In this document: piece after piece, positions 7,459 to 12,793 of the stretch
How positions within the stretch are numbered: position 1 is the first letter of the stretch
How the letters are laid out: every line of letters starts with the position of its first letter
Assembly: GCA_964602895.1 (NCBI GenBank)
Contig: CAZRTG010000087.1
Span: 1-13,028 of the forward strand
Origin: JAWXBM01 sp964602895
GTDB taxonomy: Bacteria > Pseudomonadota > Gammaproteobacteria > Xanthomonadales > SZUA-36
Length of the DNA: 13,028 nucleotides
Direction of reading: 5' to 3'
Made by a program: the position numbers and the translations under genes
Notes under the pieces: generated by a model
The model's input: the letters and a program-made list of their open reading frames with translations, nothing else
Told to the model about the DNA's origin: nothing
Database searches by the model: none

Positions 7459-8385
7459 ATGGTTGCTCATCCCTCATTCAGCATCAATCTGAAAAGCCTG
7501 GAATGCTTTCGCAGCATTATCAACCTGGGTTCGGCTACGGCAGCAGCCCAGCAACTGGGTCTCACCCAGCCAGCCGTCAGCCGCTTGCTGGGCCAATTGG
7601 AAGACCGTATTGGCTTTCCCCTGTTTTACCGCTCCAAGGGCAGGTTGGTGCCCACCGATGAAGCCCTGGCTTATTACAAGGAAGTCGATATTGCCTTGCA
7701 GAGCGTGGAGCGGGTGCATCAATTGGCTGACAACCTGGGCAACGAGAATTTTGGCGGCTTGTCCATGGTGGCCCCACCCAGTCTGGCCGAAACCATTTTA
7801 CCGCGCTTGATTGCTGAATTTTTGCGGGAACATCCCCGGGTTTACGTCAACCTGGTTTCACAGAGTATGGAGACCGCCCATGACATGGTGGCTTTGCGTG
7901 CCGTGGACTGTGGTTTTATCCGCATGCCGGCCGAGTTTCCAGGGCTTGCTTGCGATTCGCTGATACGTACGGATTCAGTCTGTGTGATTCCCGCCGATCA
8001 TCCGCTGGCTGCACGCAAAAAAATCCAGGTGCACCAGTTGGATAAACAGGCACTGATCCTGTTGGGCAAGGGTCGACAGTCACGCCGCGCGGTGGATGAT
8101 GCTTTCGAGCAGGCCGGCATCAAGCCGGATGTGCGGGTAGAGACCCATACCGTAGGTTCGGCTTGTGCACTGGTCAGGGGAGGTGTGGGTATCGCCATCG
8201 TCAATGAAATGCTGGGTTTGCAGTATTGTGGTCCTGGCATTGAGTTCCGGCCTTTCCTGCCGCGCATGCAGCACGAATACGGTTTCATGCGCTCAGCCGA
8301 AACGCCCATGACGCGCGTGACACAGCGCTTTTTCGAGCAATGTCGGCAGCATTTCAAGGACCATAAAGCGGAGTACCGGCTGTAG
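7459..8385 (+). CDS. LysR-family transcriptional regulator
   Basis: A 308-residue LysR-type regulator from the ATG at 7459, normal length for the family. The N-terminal winged helix-turn-helix is clear (NLKSLECFRSIINLGSATAA, then QQLGLTQPAVSRLLGQLEDR and FPLFYRSKGRLVPTDEA, residues 10-69). The effector-binding domain runs from about 98 to 295 (LSMVAPPSLAETILPRLIAEF; GSACALVRGGVGIAIVNEM). The look is that of OccR/NocR-like activators, but this is only an impression. The open frame extends upstream to an ATG at 7318, but that would overlap the receptor's promoter and leader and give an atypical N-terminal tail. No strong Shine-Dalgarno precedes 7459; an ATG at 7423 is another option. It is divergent from the receptor operon and probably controls it, responding to the imported compound or a product. 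Its TAG stop lies inside a REP palindrome. Confidence 0.92.
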   Translation: MVAHPSFSINLKSLECFRSIINLGSATAAAQQLGLTQPAVSRLLGQLEDRIGFPLFYRSKGRLVPTDEALAYYKEVDIALQSVERVHQLADNLGNENFGGLSMVAPPSLAETILPRLIAEFLREHPRVYVNLVSQSMETAHDMVALRAVDCGFIRMPAEFPGLACDSLIRTDSVCVIPADHPLAARKKIQVHQLDKQALILLGKGRQSRRAVDDAFEQAGIKPDVRVETHTVGSACALVRGGVGIAIVNEMLGLQYCGPGIEFRPFLPRMQHEYGFMRSAETPMTRVTQRFFEQCRQHFKDHKAEYRL

Positions 8386-8440
8386 GAGCGAGCCACGCTC
8401 GCGACCCACATCAAAGTCGGCAGCGCGGCTGCCTCCCACA
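8381..8440 (+). repeat. REPIN: two inverted REP palindromes of different type
   Basis: The left REP starts TGTAGGA and forms the hairpin GCGAGC-CAC-GCTCGC (8388-8402). The right REP is inverted (minus-strand start TGTGGGA) and forms GGCAGC-GCG-GCTGCC (8419-8433). Both end in CGA and face each other across a short spacer, the layout of REPIN doublets spread by REP-associated tyrosine transposases in Pseudomonas and relatives. The element overlaps the lysR stop codon (TAG, 8383-8385). Confidence 0.8.
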
Positions 8441-8495
8441 ATGTAGTAGGCCGCAGTGTACTAATTGAATGCTTTTAACCCAACACAAAATACTA

Positions 8496-8520
8496 GAAAC
8501 TTCCATAAAATGGAAGTTTC
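8496..8520. promoter_or_regulatory. perfect inverted repeat, candidate AbiEi operator
   Basis: Arms GAAACTTCCAT (8496-8506) and ATGGAAGTTTC (8510-8520) are perfectly complementary around AAA. The repeat lies 52 bp upstream of the antitoxin ATG. AbiEi antitoxins are known to bind inverted repeats in their own promoter and repress it, so this is the natural operator candidate. No T-run follows on either strand, which argues against a terminator. The structure is certain; binding is inferred. Confidence 0.65.
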
Positions 8521-8533
8521 AGGCATTATTAAA

Positions 8534-8561
8534 TTTAACTTTAGCAAAGAGAGTTGATAAT
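8534..8561 (+). promoter_or_regulatory. weak promoter candidate for the AbiE operon
   Basis: TTTAAC (8534-8539), a 16-bp gap and GATAAT (8556-8561). The -10 is good and the -35 poor. Transcription would begin near 8568, only about 5 nt before the ATG at 8573. That fits the absence of a Shine-Dalgarno but would make the mRNA nearly leaderless. The inverted repeat sits just upstream of the -35. Confidence 0.28.
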
Positions 8562-8572
8562 AATCCGGGTTC

Positions 8573-9250
8573 ATGCAGACTTTAACCACATTGATAATTG
8601 AAGAGGGATTGGCGGATCGGGTGATTTCCGATGCCCAGCTCGCTCGCCTGATCGAAGGTACAGATCAGCGCCGCTATCATCTGGTCAACCGGGCGATCAA
8701 AGCCGGTGAGTTGATCCGATTACGTCGTGGCCTCTACGTTCTGGCGAATAAATTTCGCAGCACGCCTTGCCATCCTTTTTCTATGGCGCAAATGATTGAA
8801 CCTGGTAGTTACGTATCTCTTGAAAGTGCTCTGTCGTATCACGGCTGGGTTCCCGAAGCGGCATATACAACAACTTCCATCCTGCCGGGACGCAAGGCCA
8901 AGGAATACCGGCATAAGCAATTCGGTTCGTTCACATTCAGATCTTTGGCACTACGAACTGGTTGCTTTCTCGATTTGGTGCAACGCCAGCAAGTAGATAA
9001 GCAAGTATTTTTGTTGGCCAGCCCTGTGCGGGCGTTTATGGATCTTGTGTGTTTGAAGAAAATGGATTGGCAGGGTATGGACTGGATCGAGAACAGCATG
9101 CGTGTTGATCCGGACGTATGGGGCGGTGTTACAAGTTCCCAGTTACGCGTGTTGAAGGAGGTATACAAACACAGTCGGGTCAAGCACTTCATTGCTGAAT
9201 TGGAAATCGCCCTTGGTCTGGAGTTGGGTGCAGAGGGGAGTCGTGGATGA
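8573..9250 (+). CDS. AbiEi-type antitoxin / transcriptional regulator (type IV TA)
   Basis: A 225-residue protein resembling AbiEi antitoxins (COG5340-type). The N-terminus holds a winged helix-turn-helix: VISDAQLARLIEGTDQRRYH and VNRAIKAGELIRLRRGLYVL, residues about 18-57. The rest is the AbiEi C-terminal domain, with SYVSLESALSYHGWVPEAAY (about 79-98) and FLLASPVRAFMDLV, as in the family. In type IV systems the antitoxin does not bind the toxin; it counteracts the toxin's effect and represses its own operon through the N-terminal domain. The ATG at 8573 lacks a good Shine-Dalgarno. The gene's end overlaps the toxin start by 4 bp (ATGA), the usual arrangement for coupled synthesis. It looks AT-richer than the flanking genes, which hints at horizontal acquisition. 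The pairing with a clear AbiEii makes the call firm. Confidence 0.88.
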   Translation: MQTLTTLIIEEGLADRVISDAQLARLIEGTDQRRYHLVNRAIKAGELIRLRRGLYVLANKFRSTPCHPFSMAQMIEPGSYVSLESALSYHGWVPEAAYTTTSILPGRKAKEYRHKQFGSFTFRSLALRTGCFLDLVQRQQVDKQVFLLASPVRAFMDLVCLKKMDWQGMDWIENSMRVDPDVWGGVTSSQLRVLKEVYKHSRVKHFIAELEIALGLELGAEGSRG

Positions 9251-10092
9251 ACGAAATCATTCAACAGAGGTTGGACAGTTTTTCGCCCACGAACGCTCGG
9301 GAGGAAGAGCATGTGCTGAAGGAGATAATTCAGGAGGTTGCCCTGTATGCGCTTTGGCGTGCCGACTTTTTTAAAGTGGCCGCTTTTCAGGGTGGCACCA
9401 GCTTGAGGATCCTGCATGGGTTGCAACGATTCTCAGAAGACCTGGATTTTATTCTGATCACACCGTCGCTCGAGTTCGATTGGTCGAAATACCTTCAGCA
9501 GTTGCTGACCGTTTTTGAAGAATACGGCATTCGTTCTGAAGTCTTACCACAAGGCCGGGTGGACAAAGCAGTTAGAACCGCAGTCATCAAGGACAATTCG
9601 GTGGTCAACCAGCTAAACCTTTCATTCTTCAAAGGTCAGCCGGGCCACAAGCTCAGAATCAAGTTGGAAATAGATATCAATCCGCCAATGGGGTCTGGCT
9701 TTGAGTACACCTATCTGGACTTCCCGACAGATTATGAAGTATGCCACCAGGACCTCAACAGCAACCTTGCACTGAAGATACATGCGTTGCTGTGCCGTGG
9801 ATACTTAAAGGGCCGGGATTGGTATGACTTCAATTGGTATATGAGGCAGCGAAAGTCACCCAATCTGGAGCTTTTGAAAAATGCACTGGTTCAAGCTGGG
9901 CCTTGGGCGGGTCAGGAGGGCTTAACCGTAAATTTTGATTGGCTGAAAGAGAAATTGGCGGAAAAGATCAACAGTATTGATTGGCAAGAGGCCGCAGAAG
10001 ATGTGTCGCCTTTCCTGCAAATAACCGAGCAGGAAAGTCTGAAGCTTTGGAGTACCAGGTTTTTTAACGACAGGTTGGCAAGAATGGAATAG
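9247..10092 (+). CDS. AbiEii/AbiGii-family nucleotidyltransferase toxin
   Basis: A 281-residue DNA-polymerase-beta-like nucleotidyltransferase. The catalytic region reads FQGGTSLRILHGLQRFSEDLD (from 47), with the GG-(T/S) motif at 49-51 and metal-binding Asp65 and Asp67 in SEDLDF. A third acidic motif lies in KLEIDIN (Glu141, Asp143). The downstream family motif appears as LALKIHALLCRGYLKGRDWYD, with Lys177 and Arg190-Asp191 in RDWYDF. These match AbiEii toxins, which halt growth by nucleotide transfer to an RNA (tRNA 3'-end modification is known for relatives such as MenT) and underlie abortive infection by phage. All key residues I can check are present, so it looks active. AGGGGAG (9234-9240) gives a strong Shine-Dalgarno 6 nt before the ATG, inside the antitoxin gene. 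The RNA target and the phages affected are unknown. Confidence 0.91.
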   Translation: MNEIIQQRLDSFSPTNAREEEHVLKEIIQEVALYALWRADFFKVAAFQGGTSLRILHGLQRFSEDLDFILITPSLEFDWSKYLQQLLTVFEEYGIRSEVLPQGRVDKAVRTAVIKDNSVVNQLNLSFFKGQPGHKLRIKLEIDINPPMGSGFEYTYLDFPTDYEVCHQDLNSNLALKIHALLCRGYLKGRDWYDFNWYMRQRKSPNLELLKNALVQAGPWAGQEGLTVNFDWLKEKLAEKINSIDWQEAAEDVSPFLQITEQESLKLWSTRFFNDRLARME

Positions 10093-10114
10093 ACGTTAAA
10101 AGGCAATGCCCCGG

Positions 10115-10138
10115 TCGCGACCTTGGGTCGCTCCTACA
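10115..10138 (-). repeat. REP palindrome, GCGACC stem variant
   Basis: Read on the minus strand this begins TGTAGGA and forms GCGACC-CAA-GGTCGC (10117-10131), then GA. It is the same family as the REP at 8381 but with both arms changed together. It lies 22 bp after the toxin stop, between convergent genes. Confidence 0.75.
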
Positions 10139-10217
10139 TGTAGGGAGCCGCTCTTGGGCATCCTGCCCGCTGCGGCACCGGTGCATCCCTGCACAATGGC
10201 AGCCTTGCTGCCGACCT
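10139..10217 (+). repeat. hairpin-rich REP remnants between convergent genes
   Basis: A second REP head, TGTAGGGAG (10139-10147), abuts the first REP head to head. It is followed by GGGCA-TCC-TGCCC (10156-10168), the palindrome GCACCGGTGC (10175-10184), GTGCA-TCCC-TGCAC (10181-10194), and the type-2 REP stem GGCAGC-CTT-GCTGCC with GACC (10199-10217). There is no U-tract, but the density of stems between convergent genes could end transcription from both sides. Probably a decayed REP cluster. Confidence 0.55.
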
Positions 10218-10222
10218 TCGGT

Positions 10223-11914
10223 TTACCTGCGGCTGAAGGCTAAATTACGCACACGGCCTGATTGCAGTTTGAAGCCGGTTACCCGGCCACCGGCATCGCG
10301 TGTAAATGTGAAGGCGCCGTAATCCGGGTTTTCAAACGTTTCTCCGAATAGGGCGGTCAGTTCCTGTGGGCCTTCATCGTCCAGGTTGAACCACAGTTTG
10401 TCTTCACCCAGGCTCAAGGTATAAACCGTGTCCAGTTCAGCACTGTAATAATCGCCGACGTAGGCGGCCAGTTGTTCGGGCGACAGAATCAGTCGCTGAA
10501 ACGGCTGGAACACACCGCGTGCTTCACCATTGATAAAGCGGCGCATTTCGACGATACGTGCACCGTCCATGTCGAATTCAATCAGTACCTGTGCCGGCAC
10601 CCCGATCATGCGGAAACGGTTGGGTGAGAGCGGCAGCAATTCATTTTTACGAGTGGGTGAATGCACCGCCCACAGCTTGCCGTCGATAAGCCGAGACTCG
10701 GCCGCAAAGGCTTCTTCAGGCTCCCAGAAGTCACCCGAGTAGCGTTGCAGTTGGGCTTCGCTCAGCGTGAAACCGGGTTCGGCAATCAACTCCACGTTTT
10801 TTTCTTTGGGTGCGAGTTGATCGGCCAACAATGCATCAGCCACGCGACGAGCCAGCTGTTCGGGTTCGGCATCGGCACGATTGCACAATACGGCTACGCC
10901 GAAACCCAGTTCCGGAAAATGCATCATCTCGGCACGAAAGCCAACGAAACTACCGCCATGGCTGATGAGTTTCCGGCCACGGTAGTCATCCACTTCGAGC
11001 CCGAAAGCATAGTTCTGCTCAGTTCCATCGTTGAGCTTGCCGGGAGTGGTGAGCAGCTCAATCAGTCCGGCCCCGCTGTTACCGAGTTGGTTGCCAAGTT
11101 GGTTGTTGTAGAAATTTCGATCCCAGTTGATCAGTTCATTGATGCTGGTGAACACACCGCCATCACCCACCATATCCAGCGTGGTCATGCTGATATGAAA
11201 GCCGTCTTCATAAGGTGCATAGCCACTGGCGCGGTGTGGCACGATTTCGGTGTGATCGTCGTGATAATGGGTTTTCGTCATACCCAGCGGATCAAACAGA
11301 TTTTGCTGCGCATACTCGCGCAAGCTTTGTCCTGTAGTTCGTTTCACCAGTTGCGCAAGCAGCAGGTAGCCCGAGTTGCTGTACAAATAGCGCGAACCGG
11401 GTGGAAAATTGGTTTCCTGCTGACGGGCCAACATTTGCAGCACCCAATCGTCGGTGTAAAAGTCGGCATCATCACCCTTGCCCGCAAGATAGGCCAGCGT
11501 CAAATAATCGCGAATGCCGCTACTGTGATGTACCAACTGGCGAATCGTGATGTCATTGGCCCAGGGTGGAAACTCCGGAAAATACTGGCTCAGCGGGTCA
11601 TCCAGGTTGATGATGCCCGACTCCGCCAGCAGTGCAATCGTTGCAGCAGTGAACTGTTTACCCATCGAAGCGGTGCGAAATACCGAATCTGAATCCAGTG
11701 GAATGGCGTATTCGAGATTGGCCATGCCGTAGCCGCGGCGGTAAATGAATTCACCATCCTGGATGACCCCCAATGCACAGCCGGGTACGTTGCCACTGCT
11801 GTAGTCAGAGAACAGGGCATCAATAGCAGGATTGGATTGCTCTGCACCCAGCGCCAGGGAGTTGATGCAGCACAGGGCTACCAGCAGGCAGGCTTGTGTG
11901 ACCGGATGAATCAT
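10223..11914 (-). CDS. exported serine hydrolase, class C beta-lactamase fold (PF00144)
   Basis: A 563-residue beta-lactamase/penicillin-binding-protein-fold hydrolase, probably periplasmic. Residues 1-24 form a signal peptide (CLLVALCCINSLALGA-EQ). The three catalytic motifs are present: S83-M-G-K86 (SxxK), Y178-S-N180 (YxN) and H319-G-G (the KTG equivalent). After the catalytic domain (to about 370) come two related lipocalin-like repeats, opening LSEAQLQRYSGDF (384-396) and LSPEQLAAYVGDY (477-489). This layout is common among serine hydrolases acting on peptides or esters, and most are not true beta-lactamases. AGAGG (11924-11928) lies 9 nt before the ATG, supporting the start. A 12-bp direct repeat at 11085-11105 duplicates NQLG (271-278). 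It is divergent from the lipoprotein gene across a 251-bp region. The substrate is unknown. Confidence 0.92.
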   Translation of the reverse strand: MIHPVTQACLLVALCCINSLALGAEQSNPAIDALFSDYSSGNVPGCALGVIQDGEFIYRRGYGMANLEYAIPLDSDSVFRTASMGKQFTAATIALLAESGIINLDDPLSQYFPEFPPWANDITIRQLVHHSSGIRDYLTLAYLAGKGDDADFYTDDWVLQMLARQQETNFPPGSRYLYSNSGYLLLAQLVKRTTGQSLREYAQQNLFDPLGMTKTHYHDDHTEIVPHRASGYAPYEDGFHISMTTLDMVGDGGVFTSINELINWDRNFYNNQLGNQLGNSGAGLIELLTTPGKLNDGTEQNYAFGLEVDDYRGRKLISHGGSFVGFRAEMMHFPELGFGVAVLCNRADAEPEQLARRVADALLADQLAPKEKNVELIAEPGFTLSEAQLQRYSGDFWEPEEAFAAESRLIDGKLWAVHSPTRKNELLPLSPNRFRMIGVPAQVLIEFDMDGARIVEMRRFINGEARGVFQPFQRLILSPEQLAAYVGDYYSAELDTVYTLSLGEDKLWFNLDDEGPQELTALFGETFENPDYGAFTFTRDAGGRVTGFKLQSGRVRNLAFSRR

Positions 11915-11981
11915 GATTTCAATCCTCTGGGTGACCGGAAATCAGGTCAAAAGGATAGTGGGGGAGTGAGGAAAGTACCAG

Positions 11982-12020
11982 AATATTTGGAGCCAATATT
12001 TGGGGCCAATATTTCGGCCC
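11982..12020. repeat. three contiguous 13-bp direct repeats
   Basis: AATATTTGGAGCC (11982-11994), AATATTTGGGGCC (11995-12007) and AATATTTCGGCCC (12008-12020) follow each other without gaps. The first two differ at one base; the third differs from the second at two. The block lies 67 bp upstream of the hydrolase ATG and 145 bp upstream of the lipoprotein ATG, so it is a candidate operator for one or both. The core AATATT is itself palindromic. Confidence 0.75.
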
Positions 12021-12154
12021 GGAATAAAAATCCCGGACTTTGATAATTGCCACTTTTGTGTTCGCTAAGTGTCAGGTTTTTACGCTGACTCCAAATTTCA
12101 AGGTTAAACTGGAGCAGAGTACCAAGGCAGGCAAGTCTGCTCGCCCGCTGTTTC

Positions 12155-12158
12155 GGAG
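12155..12158 (+). promoter_or_regulatory. ribosome binding site that decides the lipoprotein start
   Basis: GGAG with 7 nt before the ATG at 12166. It supports that codon rather than the in-frame upstream starts (12040 and 12160), and the protein then begins with a normal lipoprotein signal. Confidence 0.7.
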
Positions 12159-12165
12159 AATGGTA

Positions 12166-12786
12166 ATGAAAAATCTTTGTCGGTTTCTGGCATTGCTCAG
12201 CCTGCTGGGATTGGCTGCCTGCGAGTCCGTGTTTGTTGAACAACCACTGGGTGATGAGGTTGTGGTTCTGGATAAGGCGTTGTGGGAGGGTCAATGGACC
12301 AATGGTGAAGCCGTCATCACCACCACGGTCATGGATGCCGAAAAAGGCATTTTGCAGGCCGCCTGGGTAGAGCGTGGCCAGGACGGCGCCAAGCTGGAAA
12401 TGGCCACAGGTTTTGTACGCAAAACAGGTGATGTGATTTATCTTAATCTGCCCAACGATGACGCTGAACACAGCGATGGTCTGAAGGCATCGGATGCTTC
12501 AGACGCGGAACCTTCGAAGTCATTGGCTTCAGGGCGGGGGTCTTCGGGGGCTGAATATCACTGGGCGAGATTGGTGCTCGATGAGCACCGTGCATTGATG
12601 TGGTGGCCCAACCAGGAGCGCTTTCGGGCTGCGGTGAAAGCGGGTAATTTGCCTGGCAGCATCAAGGAAGACAAGGATGTCGTGCTGGGCGAGTTAAGCA
12701 AAGAGCAAGAGCAGATGATCAATTCACCAGAGGCGAACCTGTTGAGCTGGACAGAGCCCCTGGTATTTGTGCGAATCGGGGATTGA
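12166..12786 (+). CDS. small lipoprotein of unknown function
   Basis: A 206-residue protein starting MKNLCRFLALLSLLGLAAC, a textbook lipoprotein signal with lipobox L-A-A-C and lipidated Cys19. Asp is not at position +2 (the residue is Glu), so outer-membrane sorting is likely but not certain. The mature part begins with a hydrophilic segment, then LWEGQWTNGEAVITTTVMDA, which suggests a small beta-rich domain. A low-complexity Asp/Ser/Ala/Glu-rich stretch lies near residues 100-127. A Trp-rich segment follows (LMWWPNQERFRAAVKAGNLP), and the end is NLLSWTEPLVFVRIGD. I do not recognise the family. It stands alone on the plus strand; the serine hydrolase diverges upstream and a REP array begins 7 bp after the stop. 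Confidence 0.85.
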   Translation: MKNLCRFLALLSLLGLAACESVFVEQPLGDEVVVLDKALWEGQWTNGEAVITTTVMDAEKGILQAAWVERGQDGAKLEMATGFVRKTGDVIYLNLPNDDAEHSDGLKASDASDAEPSKSLASGRGSSGAEYHWARLVLDEHRALMWWPNQERFRAAVKAGNLPGSIKEDKDVVLGELSKEQEQMINSPEANLLSWTEPLVFVRIGD

Positions 12787-12793
12787 GCAATAC

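Larger units (their letters stand above)
8441..8572. other. spacer upstream of the AbiE operon
   Basis: An AT-richer 132-bp stretch with no ORF. It contains the inverted repeat at 8496-8520 and the weak promoter candidate at 8534-8561. No intrinsic terminator for lysR is evident; the REPIN hairpins could serve that role. Confidence 0.5.
11915..12165. other. divergent promoter region between hydrolase and lipoprotein genes
   Basis: A 251-bp intergenic region containing the three 13-bp repeats at 11982-12020. An open frame continuous with the lipoprotein gene reaches up to 12040, but its codons look non-coding and lack a ribosome site. I found no promoter hexamers good enough to call. Confidence 0.5.

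Noticed and set aside
10661..11692. Plus-strand 343-codon open frame
   Set aside because: It lies wholly antisense to the serine hydrolase, whose catalytic motifs and signal peptide are clear; the antisense translation has no recognisable domain.
12040..12165. Longer lipoprotein starting at the ATG at 12040
   Set aside because: That start lacks a ribosome site and would bury the lipoprotein signal 42 residues into the protein; the ATG at 12166 has GGAG at proper spacing.
11947..12471. Minus-strand 174-codon open frame crossing the 13-bp repeats
   Set aside because: It runs antisense through the lipoprotein gene, has no ribosome site and no recognisable domain; the 13-bp repeats are better read as non-coding.
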